The notes: generated by a model not told the origin, from the sequence alone. DNA of 15,438 bases from Candidatus Parcubacteria bacterium (GCA_003599205.1 QZJA01000019.1:1-15438); one strand, 5' to 3'; positions 1-6,137 are shown, counted from the first letter of the stretch. Numbers and translations: made by a program.

Positions 1-489
1 GTCTTGATGTATATATAAAGTGTCGGCCTGTACTTTGCCGGAGACCAAAGTGATGATTTCGTTGGCTTTGATTTTAGCGGCGAAGTTTTTTTGTTCATAG
101 CGAGGTTCGATATTTTGCTCTTTTGTTTCTATCCAGATTTGAAACAATTTTACCGGCTCATTGGCTGAAGCATTGTATTCAGAATGCATTATTCCTGATC
201 CAGCCGACATCACTTGTATTTCATCTTTGCCGATCAGACCACTATTACCCATGGAGTCCTGATGTTTTAGTTGTCCAGACATGACGATAGTGATGATTTC
301 CATATTGTCATGAGAGTGAGTGTCAAAGCCGCCTCCACCAGCTATAGTGTCATCATTTATCACTCGCAAAGCGCCAAAGCCCATGCGCTCGGGATTGAAA
401 TAATTGGCAAAGCTAAAACTAAACTTTGTATCTAGCCAGTCTATTTTATTTTTGCCTCTTTGGGAGCTAGGGTGGAGTTCTATTTGCAT
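1..489 (-). CDS. Pirin family protein (cupin), 3' end outside the window
   Basis: Pirins are bicupin metalloproteins; some bacterial members oxidise quercetin, others modulate enzymes or transcription, and the role here is unknown. I translated 163 residues from an ATG at 487-489 without meeting a stop. The N-terminal cupin is unmistakable: FSFANYFNPERMGFGALRV at about residues 24-43, the metal-site strand FDTHSHDNMEII (His58, His60) and MSAGSGIMHSEYN (His102, Glu104). These match the His-x-His / His-x-Glu iron ligands of pirin and E. coli YhhW, offset by one residue. Pirins are usually about 230-290 residues, so roughly the last third lies beyond base 1. It is the last visible gene of a minus-strand unit behind the microprotein (14-base gap) and the lipoprotein. 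No clear Shine-Dalgarno is seen. Family assignment is very secure; substrate is not. Confidence 0.95.
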   Translation of the reverse strand, partial: MQIELHPSSQRGKNKIDWLDTKFSFSFANYFNPERMGFGALRVINDDTIAGGGGFDTHSHDNMEIITIVMSGQLKHQDSMGNSGLIGKDEIQVMSAGSGIMHSEYNASANEPVKLFQIWIETKEQNIEPRYEQKNFAAKIKANEIITLVSGKVQADTLYIHQD

Positions 490-503
490 AAGAGTGGCTT
501 TAT

Positions 504-590
504 TTATTTTTTCCCTTTGTCCTGGCGAGCGCCAAAATAAACGGCTAGTCCAGCTAGGACAATGAAAATTACAATTATCAATACTATCAT
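504..590 (-). CDS. 28-residue single-span membrane microprotein
   Basis: A short reading frame not resembling any family I know. It starts at an ATG (588-590) five bases after the lipoprotein stop and ends in TAA 14 bases before the pirin start. The peptide begins MIVLIIVIFIVLAGLAVYFG, an uninterrupted hydrophobic helix of about 20 residues, then ARQDKGKK, a positively charged tail. By the positive-inside rule the tail should be cytoplasmic and the N terminus outside. The tight packing between two same-strand genes suggests co-transcription and possibly translational coupling. No good Shine-Dalgarno is visible (AATAAAAATT precedes the ATG). It could instead be non-coding spacer that happens to encode a hydrophobic stretch in T-rich DNA. 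The close fit between neighbours and the clean helix-plus-basic-tail layout favour a real gene. Confidence 0.55.
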   Translation of the reverse strand: MIVLIIVIFIVLAGLAVYFGARQDKGKK

Positions 591-595
591 AATTT

Positions 596-1054
596 TTATT
601 CTGTTAATAAATCATCCGGCATTACCCATTCTCCTAGCGGGTTGATATCACAGGCACCCTTGGTCATTTCTAGCACCTCTCCACTGATTGGGTCACCGCC
701 ATAGGGGTAAGTCCAAGCAATAGTTTCACTTATTGTCCCGCCAGTCATGCGACAGCCACCATTTTCTGGGTAAGGGCAGGCATCTAGGCTGAAGCTTACA
801 TTTGCTCCTTGGCAGTTCAGCCTCATCTGCTCTTCGGTCCAGATAGAGCCGATGTAGTCGATACAGTTACTGCCAAAAGCAATAGCATTACAGCTGCCTT
901 TGGTTTTGCTGGAATTAGTCTTTTCTTCGATCAAAGGTTTGGCATCTTCTTCGTAGTCCAGTTGTTGTTCGGGCGGTAGATCATTTTGCTCCTGGCATCC
1001 CGGTAAGATAAAGACACTTAAAATTAGGAGGCTGCTTGGTAATAGTTTTTTCAT
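596..1054 (-). CDS. Secreted lipoprotein with six-cysteine domain, unknown function
   Basis: A 152-residue predicted lipoprotein. Residues 1-20 (MKKLLPSSLL..., ending FILPGC) form a type II signal peptide with a lipobox; Cys20 would be lipidated. An acidic, Pro/Glu-rich linker follows (about 21-50), then a compact domain (51-152) with six cysteines at 55, 64, 81, 93, 101 and 135, enough for three disulfides. It is rich in Gly, Trp and Tyr (IAWTYPYGGDP). I do not recognise the fold. It is the first gene of a unit with the microprotein (gap 5 bases) and pirin. The lipobox suggests anchoring on the outer face of the cytoplasmic membrane. No usable Shine-Dalgarno is visible; the start is fixed by the signal peptide. 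Confidence 0.85.
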   Translation of the reverse strand: MKKLLPSSLLILSVFILPGCQEQNDLPPEQQLDYEEDAKPLIEEKTNSSKTKGSCNAIAFGSNCIDYIGSIWTEEQMRLNCQGANVSFSLDACPYPENGGCRMTGGTISETIAWTYPYGGDPISGEVLEMTKGACDINPLGEWVMPDDLLTE

Positions 1055-1137
1055 AACAATTATGTTAAAAATTTATCAGGAAATTTACCGCCTATTGCTA
1101 ATATAAATTCGTACCTATTTTTAAAAGTAATTACTGT

Positions 1138-1165
1138 ATTATCTTTGTTTAATTTTGTATAACAA
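1138..1165 (-). promoter_or_regulatory. Candidate promoter for the lipoprotein-pirin unit
   Basis: On the minus strand TTGTTA (1160-1165) is followed after 16 bases by GATAAT (1138-1143). This would give a leader of roughly 75 bases before the lipoprotein ATG. It is a reasonable sigma-70-type match, but AT-rich DNA yields such matches by chance. Confidence 0.35.
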
Positions 1166-1327
1166 GTAAATATGTTTGTTGCCCTAAACAGCCATTAAAT
1201 TTTAATTGGTAAGGGATTTTATATGCTTCAACTTTAGCATAAAAGTAGTGAAAAGTGAAGAAATTATTTTAAAAAATAATCGTTGAAATAAAACTTGTTT
1301 TGCTAAATTTTAATTTTCTTCTATTTT

Positions 1328-1336
1328 TGTTATAAT
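1328..1336 (+). promoter_or_regulatory. Extended -10 promoter of the surface protein gene
   Basis: A perfect extended -10 element, TG-T-TATAAT, sits at 1328-1336 with no recognisable -35 at 16-18 bases upstream. Transcription would begin near 1343, leaving only about 13 untranslated bases before the ATG at 1356 and no Shine-Dalgarno. The message may therefore be nearly leaderless. Confidence 0.6.
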
Positions 1337-1355
1337 ATAATAAACAACGAATTTT

Positions 1356-3086
1356 ATGCTCAAAAAATATATATTTTTAGTTCTAGCCTTACTACTAATC
1401 ATCTCCCTTAGTCCCATAACCAAAGCTTCTTCCTACCCTTCGGGCTCTCTTCTTGCTCTAGAAAACACTCCTAGTGCTACAGTCTACTATATTGGGGAAG
1501 ATAACCAGAAATACGCCTTCCCAGACTCTAAAACTTACTTTACCTACTATGACAACTTTGACGATGTAATCAGAGTAAACCTTTCTACTTTAGACTCCTA
1601 CCCAGATGGAGGAGTAATGCCCTACCGAGCAGGTACAAAGCTAATTACTCACCAAAATACCGCTAAAGTTTATGCAGTAGAACCAAATGGACTACTTCGT
1701 TGGATACCTACTGAACAAATAGCTGTTAGTCTCTATGGAAGCAACTGGGCGACCAGAGTCCAGGATGTTATTCCAGGCTTTTTTTCTACCAGTTACAGTC
1801 TAGGCTCAGACCTTTCAGATACCCTTCCTAATGGCACCATAGTTAGAGTTAGAAACACCAATACTTACTACTACATAGAGAATGGACAAAAGATAGTTTT
1901 TACTGGCCAACAAAACTACAACTCGGAAGACATTGTAGAAGTAGATAATGTAGCTAATTATCCTGATAGTAGTCAAAATATTCCTGAGCCTACTCCTACT
2001 CCAGAACCCAATCCTACACCCACACCTCCTCCTGATGATGGTTCTGGCTCAGGTAGTGATACACCTGAACCAACACCTACTCCTACACCACCACCAGTAG
2101 ACAACGACTCAGATAATGATGGCTACGACTCTGTAGCTAGTGGAGGTAATGATTGTAATGACTCTAGTGCTACTATTCACCCTGGTGCAACAGACGTCTG
2201 TGGTGACTCTATTGATCAGGATTGTTCAGGTGCTGATCTAAGCTGTCCAGTAGTAGACAACGACTCAGATAATGATGGCTACGACTCTGTAGCTAGTGGA
2301 GGTAATGATTGTAATGACTCTAGTGCTACTATTCACCCTGGAGCAACAGAAATCGCCAATGATGGTATAGATCAGGATTGTTCAGGTGCTGACTTAGTTT
2401 CTTCAACCTCAGCTCAAAGATTAGTTTTTGAAGACTTCGAAGATTCTGATTGGACTGATAATTTTAGCAGAGCAGTTAATGAAATAAATGTTAGTATGAG
2501 TTCGGATGTAGCTATGGGTTCTGTCTCTTCTAGAATGTATGGTGGATCACTAGGTGCTTCTTTTGATTATATCTTTGCTGATCACGGCTTACCTAATGTT
2601 CAAGATGGTGATAAATATTATATTAAGTATTATACTTATTATGATGAGTCTTTACAGTGGGATCAGGTTGATCCTTATGGAGGCTGGAAACAACTACGCA
2701 CTATGCCAGATGGTATTGGCTGGCCTGTTAATATGTTCAAATTTGGTAATGGCCACCCAGCTTTGTACACTCATTCTTATTATGCCCAACTTAGTTTTCC
2801 TGGTGTTTTAGATGAAACAATTGATGTAAGCCCACCTTCTTATAATGAGTGGCATTTACATGAATTGATTTTATCTTACGGTAATAATTCAGGTGGATTT
2901 GCTTGGTATATTGATGGAGAACTATATGCTGGACTTCCTTTGGTTCAACATACACTTGATAATTTGCCGATGATTCCTGCTGATAGTGAGCTTGGTGGTT
3001 TTCGCATTGCTGGTGGTAATGGTATGCCTCCCGGGGGAGTCTATTATGTAGATAATATTGAAATTTGGAAAGGTATTCCTTATTAA
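1356..3086 (+). CDS. Secreted modular surface protein with two MopE-like metal-binding repeats and a C-terminal beta-sandwich
   Basis: A 576-residue exported protein. Residues 1-24 are a Sec signal peptide (MLKKYIFLVLALLLIISLSP...). Residues 40-205 form a Tyr-rich domain (VYYIGEDNQKYAFPDSKTYF, KVYAVEPNGLLRWIPTE) of a type frequent in CPR cell-surface proteins, role unknown. A Pro/Thr/Glu linker spans 208-248. Two MopE-type putative metal-binding motifs follow, about 249-296 and 301-347, each DNDSDNDGYDS...NDCND...IHPGAT...IDQDCSGADL, resembling Ca-binding Asp-rich loops. Residues 355-576 look like a concanavalin-A-like beta-sandwich (YYIKYYTYYD, WYIDGELYAG, closing YYVDNIEIW), so glycan binding or cleavage is possible. 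No cell-wall sorting signal or C-terminal membrane span is seen. Codon use shifts sharply near 2400. Gene and export are certain; ligand and attachment are unknown. Confidence 0.9.
   Translation: MLKKYIFLVLALLLIISLSPITKASSYPSGSLLALENTPSATVYYIGEDNQKYAFPDSKTYFTYYDNFDDVIRVNLSTLDSYPDGGVMPYRAGTKLITHQNTAKVYAVEPNGLLRWIPTEQIAVSLYGSNWATRVQDVIPGFFSTSYSLGSDLSDTLPNGTIVRVRNTNTYYYIENGQKIVFTGQQNYNSEDIVEVDNVANYPDSSQNIPEPTPTPEPNPTPTPPPDDGSGSGSDTPEPTPTPTPPPVDNDSDNDGYDSVASGGNDCNDSSATIHPGATDVCGDSIDQDCSGADLSCPVVDNDSDNDGYDSVASGGNDCNDSSATIHPGATEIANDGIDQDCSGADLVSSTSAQRLVFEDFEDSDWTDNFSRAVNEINVSMSSDVAMGSVSSRMYGGSLGASFDYIFADHGLPNVQDGDKYYIKYYTYYDESLQWDQVDPYGGWKQLRTMPDGIGWPVNMFKFGNGHPALYTHSYYAQLSFPGVLDETIDVSPPSYNEWHLHELILSYGNNSGGFAWYIDGELYAGLPLVQHTLDNLPMIPADSELGGFRIAGGNGMPPGGVYYVDNIEIWKGIPY
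2096..2194 (+). repeat. 99-bp direct repeat, copy 1 (MopE motif)
   Basis: Matches copy 2 (2252-2350) at a spacing of 156 bases, exactly 52 codons, with one mismatch (T at 2186 against A at 2342). A second identical block, ATCAGGATTGTTCAGG at 2215-2230, keeps the same register. Near-identity at synonymous sites indicates a recent tandem duplication or gene conversion within the metal-binding region. Confidence 0.95.
2252..2350 (+). repeat. 99-bp direct repeat, copy 2 (MopE motif)
   Basis: Second copy of the near-exact repeat. After it the copies diverge: this one encodes ATEIANDGIDQDC where copy 1 encodes ATDVCGDSIDQDC, so it lacks two cysteines (282 and 297) present in or after the first unit. 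Confidence 0.95.
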
Positions 3087-3116
3087 AATTTTTTAATAAG
3101 GAATTAGTATATACAA

Positions 3117-3144
3117 AAAAACCAGCCAATTTTGGCTGGTTTTT
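3117..3144. terminator. Bidirectional rho-independent terminator
   Basis: A perfect stem, AAAAACCAGCC (3117-3127) with GGCTGGTTTTT (3134-3144), has a six-base loop AATTTT. T runs follow on both strands. It lies between the convergent surface-protein gene (ends 3086) and the Cys-rich membrane protein gene (ends 3235) and probably serves both. The rest of 3087-3234 shows nothing I recognise. Confidence 0.9.
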
Positions 3145-3234
3145 CTTATATTTTAACCTTTTATTTTTACTCTTACCACCCTGCCTGAAGTTCCAAGGTG
3201 AGTGGCATAGCATAATTTTTGCTTGCTAAACTAA

Positions 3235-4068
3235 TTATCTAAGATATTTTTCCTCGTAGAATTGTGGAAGTTGGCAATTCACAAAACTGACACAGTCATT
3301 AGGAGTTTTGATATCAATGGCATTAATACATTTGATTATTTCTTTGGACCAAGTGGCACATTCTTCCATGCAAGTATCATAAGCGTCATTTAGATCGGTC
3401 GGGGTTGCGTCCTCGGTATAAGCAGCGCAGTCTTTGTATCTTTGGCAGGCATCGCTACATTTATCAGAAATGATTTTTTCTTCCTCTTGGCATATATTTT
3501 TAAGCTCTTGCAAAATATTATTTATTTTTTGTTCATGCTCTTCAATCTGAAAAATGTATTCATTTGGGTCGATTATGTCAGCTTCATTGATATCGGGTAG
3601 CGGTGGTACATCTGAAGTTAATTCTGGCACCTGAGAGCCTGGTACTTCTTCTATAATGATTGATTCGGGGTCTATGTCTGGCAATGGTGGCACATCTGAT
3701 GTAAGTTCAGGGACTTCAGAGCCAGGTCGGCCAAGTGGGTTTTCTTGGTCTAGTACTACTGGGTTCACTTCTGGCAATTTAGGTACATTGTCTAGCCACT
3801 CTTTTTTTCTAGTCGCCAGATCAGCCAACTTTTTTTCTATAGCATCTATTTTTTTATTTATGTCTTTTTTGTTTTCACAATTATTACCGGCAGACGTTTT
3901 TAGTTGTTCAGCTTCAGCTAACAAATTTTTATAATCTTCGACAATAGCTTCAGGACTGTCCAAATTTTTTTGTCCCGAGTCAGAGAAATAATTGGAGATC
4001 AAAAATCCGGCCACGCCTAAAGTAACTACCGCCAAAGCGCTCATTAAAACTTTTTTTATGGTGTTCAT
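3235..4068 (-). CDS. Membrane-anchored coiled-coil, cysteine-rich extracytoplasmic protein
   Basis: A 277-residue protein of no family I can name. Residues 6-27 (KVLMSALAVVTLGVAGFLIS) are a signal anchor, placing the rest outside the membrane. Residues 40-95 are charged and likely coiled coil. Residues 96-170 form a Pro/Asp/Glu linker with the 14-residue motif VPELTSDVPPLPDI present exactly twice (119-132, 147-160). A second helix-rich stretch (170-200) leads to a C-terminal domain with nine cysteines at 193, 204, 208, 214, 233, 237, 247, 259 and 265, including two C-x3-C pairs; Cys64 is the tenth. The pattern suggests a disulfide-rich helical module. It lies 11 bases after the Nudix-like gene, so the two form an operon ending at the terminator at 3117-3144. 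The start follows AT-rich sequence without a Shine-Dalgarno. Confidence 0.85.
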   Translation of the reverse strand: MNTIKKVLMSALAVVTLGVAGFLISNYFSDSGQKNLDSPEAIVEDYKNLLAEAEQLKTSAGNNCENKKDINKKIDAIEKKLADLATRKKEWLDNVPKLPEVNPVVLDQENPLGRPGSEVPELTSDVPPLPDIDPESIIIEEVPGSQVPELTSDVPPLPDINEADIIDPNEYIFQIEEHEQKINNILQELKNICQEEEKIISDKCSDACQRYKDCAAYTEDATPTDLNDAYDTCMEECATWSKEIIKCINAIDIKTPNDCVSFVNCQLPQFYEEKYLR

Positions 4069-4079
4069 ATTTTTATAAT

Positions 4080-4784
4080 TTATTCAAATTCCACCAACTC
4101 TCCTTGTGCGTCTAACAGGGATTCAGAAACTGTTGCTATTTTTATCCCATCGCTCGTTTGGCCATTCCTTATTTCTTCTTCGGTGACAAAGTGAATTAGT
4201 GGATTTGGATCACGAGAAGACTTGGCGAGTTTTTCTTGGGCCTCTGGTTTTAGTTCAACATCAAATACTTCCAAAATTCGAAGACTTTTTAAACCTGGTA
4301 TTCCTTGCGGATTAAAATCAGCCAGTTCAGTGGCATAAGTTGCCTCACTACACTGGGCATCTTCCAAATCATTACTATCTAAAAGACCGGTTTCATCTAT
4401 TAGTTCTTCATGTAATTCACGGTGTGGGTCAGCTTCTCTTTGTTGTTTGCTCAAAAACCATTCTCTGAATTTGTTGATATCTACTCCCTTCATGATAAAC
4501 CTAAGATCATTTTCTTTTTCAAATGTAGTTTCATCGATATCAAGTAAATCTTTGATCATGCCAAGACCTTCTGGTGTTATTTTTATGCCTCCACCAATTG
4601 GAGTCAAAACCGTAGTACCTTTTTTGGCCATACTAAAGTTTACCAGTAGAGCTAGTCTGCCTTCAGAATCCTTGATTCTTGAAAAAGATGCAGCGCTTAT
4701 TCTAACTTCTGGGAGTTTTAGTATTTCAGGTGATTTAGGTTTTTTTGGCTCTTGTTGTGGTATTCCTTCAAATTCATTTTTCAT
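4080..4784 (-). CDS. Nudix-like protein with an insertion splitting the Nudix box
   Basis: A 234-residue cytoplasmic protein. The first half of a Nudix box, G-x5-E, can be read at Gly66-Glu72 within TPIGGGIKITPEG, and the second half at RELHEEL (122-128). A canonical box has seven residues between these halves; here there are 49, covering FEKENDLRFIMKGVDINKFREWF. The final x-G-U is displaced (DETGLL). A strand resembling the Nudix core follows (LKSLRILEVFDVEL, about 165-178). Glu126 and Glu127 would be metal ligands if it is active. The layout recalls the SMODS-associated NUDIX group, where a PxGG segment and a distant RExxEEL are also separated, but I cannot confirm membership and no nucleotidyltransferase is nearby. 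It is the first gene of an operon with the Cys-rich membrane protein. Hydrolysis or sensing of a nucleotide is an inference. Confidence 0.65.
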   Translation of the reverse strand: MKNEFEGIPQQEPKKPKSPEILKLPEVRISAASFSRIKDSEGRLALLVNFSMAKKGTTVLTPIGGGIKITPEGLGMIKDLLDIDETTFEKENDLRFIMKGVDINKFREWFLSKQQREADPHRELHEELIDETGLLDSNDLEDAQCSEATYATELADFNPQGIPGLKSLRILEVFDVELKPEAQEKLAKSSRDPNPLIHFVTEEEIRNGQTSDGIKIATVSESLLDAQGELVEFE

Positions 4785-4808
4785 ATTTTTAGTTTAATAA
4801 CATATAAA

Positions 4809-4814
4809 ATTATA
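4809..4814 (-). promoter_or_regulatory. -10 element of the Nudix-like operon
   Basis: A consensus TATAAT on the minus strand, 24 bases before the Nudix-like ATG. No convincing -35 lies 16-18 bases upstream. Transcription would start near 4802, giving a leader of about 17 bases without a Shine-Dalgarno. Confidence 0.5.
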
Positions 4815-4928
4815 GCGTACAACAGACGAGCGTATGAGAAGTCACGAGAGAGTGGCGTGGTAAAATGATGAGCTTGCCTAACCACCACCGTAGCGAAAAG
4901 ATAATTTGCCTTAGAGAAATACCAAGAA

Positions 4929-5189
4929 CTATTGATAAATATCATGGTCTCCTACAGTATGAAAATAGACTGTTTTTTTATCTTTGGCAAATTCAAATAT
5001 TATTCTATATTTATAACCAATAGAAAAAGATAAAAACCCATCAAACTTTCCTTTTAGCTTGTGGGTTTTTAGCCTTGGATCAAATGCATCTTTACGAAAA
5101 ATAATTTCCTGCTCTTCAGCCAGAGCTTTAATGTCTTTGGGTAGTTTTTTGTATTCTCTGGCGAATTTTGAACTATAAATGATTTCCAT
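4929..5189 (-). CDS. RelE/ParE-superfamily toxin
   Basis: An 86-residue protein with the layout of the RelE/YafQ branch: a short strand (MEIIYSSKFAREYKKLP), two helices, HKLKGKFDGFLSFSIGYKYRIIFEF (roughly residues 43-67) and a closing GDHDIY at 80-85. Toxins of this branch cleave ribosome-bound mRNA; candidate functional residues are Lys46, Arg62 and His82, by analogy only. It follows the antitoxin gene by 10 bases, the usual antitoxin-first order. It ends in TAG, one of only two genes here that do. The ParE branch, which targets gyrase, cannot be excluded from sequence alone, though GDHDIY and the basic residues favour the RNase type. Confidence 0.85.
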   Translation of the reverse strand: MEIIYSSKFAREYKKLPKDIKALAEEQEIIFRKDAFDPRLKTHKLKGKFDGFLSFSIGYKYRIIFEFAKDKKTVYFHTVGDHDIYQ

Positions 5190-5199
5190 AGAAGATGGA

Positions 5200-5415
5200 T
5201 TATCTTAAGTCTTTTAAGGATTTTAAAGTCACTCCTTTGCCATTAGTTATTTCTAGTCTACTTTCATTTAATTCATTAAGTAGTTTATTTTCTTGCCAAT
5301 CTCTTAACAAGTGGCGAAAAAATTCGCTGGTAGAGGAGTATTCTCCAGTTTTAACAGCTTTTTTAACTGTTTTGGCCATAGTATCAGGTAGAGATATATT
5401 TATTACTTGTCGCAT
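5200..5415 (-). CDS. Ribbon-helix-helix antitoxin
   Basis: A 71-residue protein. The N terminus MRQVINISLPDTMAKTVKKA gives the DNA-binding beta-strand and first helix of a ribbon-helix-helix fold; SSTSEFFRHLLRDWQ (27-41) is the second helix. The charged C-terminal tail (about 42-71) would wrap the toxin. Such antitoxins bind as dimers to palindromes in their own promoter, and a palindrome overlaps the promoter here. The downstream toxin starts 10 bases after its stop. The family is clear; the ParD/RelB subtype is not assigned. Confidence 0.88.
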   Translation of the reverse strand: MRQVINISLPDTMAKTVKKAVKTGEYSSTSEFFRHLLRDWQENKLLNELNESRLEITNGKGVTLKSLKDLR

Positions 5416-5423
5416 ATATTTAT

Positions 5424-5452
5424 GTATTAATTGTAATACTTTGTATTACAAT
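5424..5452. promoter_or_regulatory. Palindromic operator of the toxin-antitoxin operon
   Basis: A perfect inverted repeat, ATTGTAATAC (5430-5439) and GTATTACAAT (5443-5452), is separated by TTT. A third half-site GTATTA lies at 5424-5429, so half-sites alternate in orientation at 5424, 5434 and 5443. The palindrome overlaps the -10 element and presumed transcription start and ends 15 bases before the antitoxin ATG on its minus strand. This position fits autorepression by the ribbon-helix-helix antitoxin. Confidence 0.75.
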
Positions 5453-5479
5453 ATTATCACAAGCTAAAAACCCTGTCAA
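5451..5479 (-). promoter_or_regulatory. Promoter of the toxin-antitoxin operon
   Basis: On the minus strand a consensus -35 TTGACA (5474-5479) is followed after 17 bases by TAATAT (5451-5456). An overlapping TGTGATAAT gives an alternative extended -10. Transcription would start near 5444, inside the palindrome. Confidence 0.7.
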
Positions 5480-5537
5480 ATAGGGGTATTTCTTTAAGCA
5501 CATACGCGGTGTTGGGTGATGTATCGCTCTGGCTATA

Positions 5538-6137
5538 CTATACAATTTTTTCAGACAATAGTATTTCTTTTATCTTTAAAAACATTTTTTCATGTCCTTG
5601 AGGTGTTGGATGTAGTCCATCTTCTGAATCAGTATTTTCTAATAACTCAAACATGTCAATAAATAGTAGATTATTATTATCACAAATTTCTTTAATTTTT
5701 GTGTTGTATAATTTAATATTTTCTAGATCATAATATTTATTAACATTCCAAGAAACGGGCATAGTTTTACTTTCGTCAACTTTAGTTAAACCAATAAATA
5801 TTACTTTTTGGCTAATTTCTTTTGCTTGGTTTATTAGTTCTAGTAAATTATTTTGAAAATCTTCAATAGATATTACAACTTCATGATCATTAATATATTG
5901 TGAGTCGTTAATTCCAATAGCGAATAAAACAATATCAGCTTTTCTAGCTAGAGCTTCATTTTTAAACCTTTTTAGTAAACCATTGGTATTATCGCCAGAA
6001 ATTCCACAATTATATACCGCAACATCAATATTATTATTTTCAAAATAATTTTTAAGACGATTTACCCAACCGCCTTTTTCTGTATCCCAGGCTCCCCAGG
6101 TAATACTATCTCCAAATATGCAAATTGTTTGTTCCAT
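5538..6137 (-). CDS. SGNH/GDSL-family hydrolase
   Basis: A 199-residue serine esterase of the SGNH fold with all four blocks visible: FGDSIT with nucleophile Ser11, GISGDN with Gly48, GIND with Asn77, and DGLHP with Asp173 and His176. These form the Ser-Asp-His triad and oxyanion hole. The length matches compact family members such as TesA-like lysophospholipases and carbohydrate deacetylases. No signal peptide is present, so it is probably cytoplasmic; the substrate cannot be read from sequence. The gene is strikingly AT-rich: sampled 60-base lines hold 10-17 G/C, while ftsH lines can exceed 30. Spacing on both sides is wide, so it is likely a single-gene unit. It ends in TAG and I see no terminator before the toxin-antitoxin promoter. 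Confidence 0.92.
   Translation of the reverse strand: MEQTICIFGDSITWGAWDTEKGGWVNRLKNYFENNNIDVAVYNCGISGDNTNGLLKRFKNEALARKADIVLFAIGINDSQYINDHEVVISIEDFQNNLLELINQAKEISQKVIFIGLTKVDESKTMPVSWNVNKYYDLENIKLYNTKIKEICDNNNLLFIDMFELLENTDSEDGLHPTPQGHEKMFLKIKEILLSEKIV

Larger units (their letters stand above)
1055..1355. other. Divergent intergenic region between lipoprotein and surface protein genes
   Basis: About 300 very AT-rich bases with no coding frame I can support. It holds the two divergent candidate promoters listed separately and two inverted repeats: TATGCT (1222-1227) with AGCATA (1236-1241), and ATTATTTT (1263-1270) with AAAATAAT (1273-1280). The second is A/T only and so weak evidence. Either could be a regulator site between the two genes; nothing identifies the regulator. 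Confidence 0.5.

Noticed and set aside
1263..1280. ATTATTTT/AAAATAAT inverted repeat as a specific operator
   Set aside because: It is made only of A and T in a very AT-rich spacer, where such symmetry is expected by chance.
2096..2350. Possible CRISPR array or insertion-sequence ends from the repeated DNA
   Set aside because: Only two long units exist, in frame within a coding sequence, with a 52-codon period and no spacer pattern.
2554..2811. 85-codon plus-strand frame with hydrophobic translation
   Set aside because: It is a shifted frame inside the beta-sandwich domain; its Ile/Leu/Met richness reflects the GAT/TAT codons of the real frame.
2791..3213. 140-codon open frame on the minus strand, across the end of the surface protein gene and the terminator
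   Set aside because: It is antisense to a strongly supported gene, runs through the terminator, and its composition (His/Tyr/Gln/Lys-rich) is what the reverse of T-rich coding sequence yields. No domain was recognised.
3656..3934. 92-codon plus-strand frame rich in Ser and Gly
   Set aside because: It lies opposite the Pro/Asp linker of the Cys-rich membrane protein; its composition is the reverse image of that linker.
4815..4905. tRNA gene in the spacer after the toxin
   Set aside because: No T-loop (GTTCRA-like) sequence or acceptor-stem pairing of the right geometry is present on either strand.
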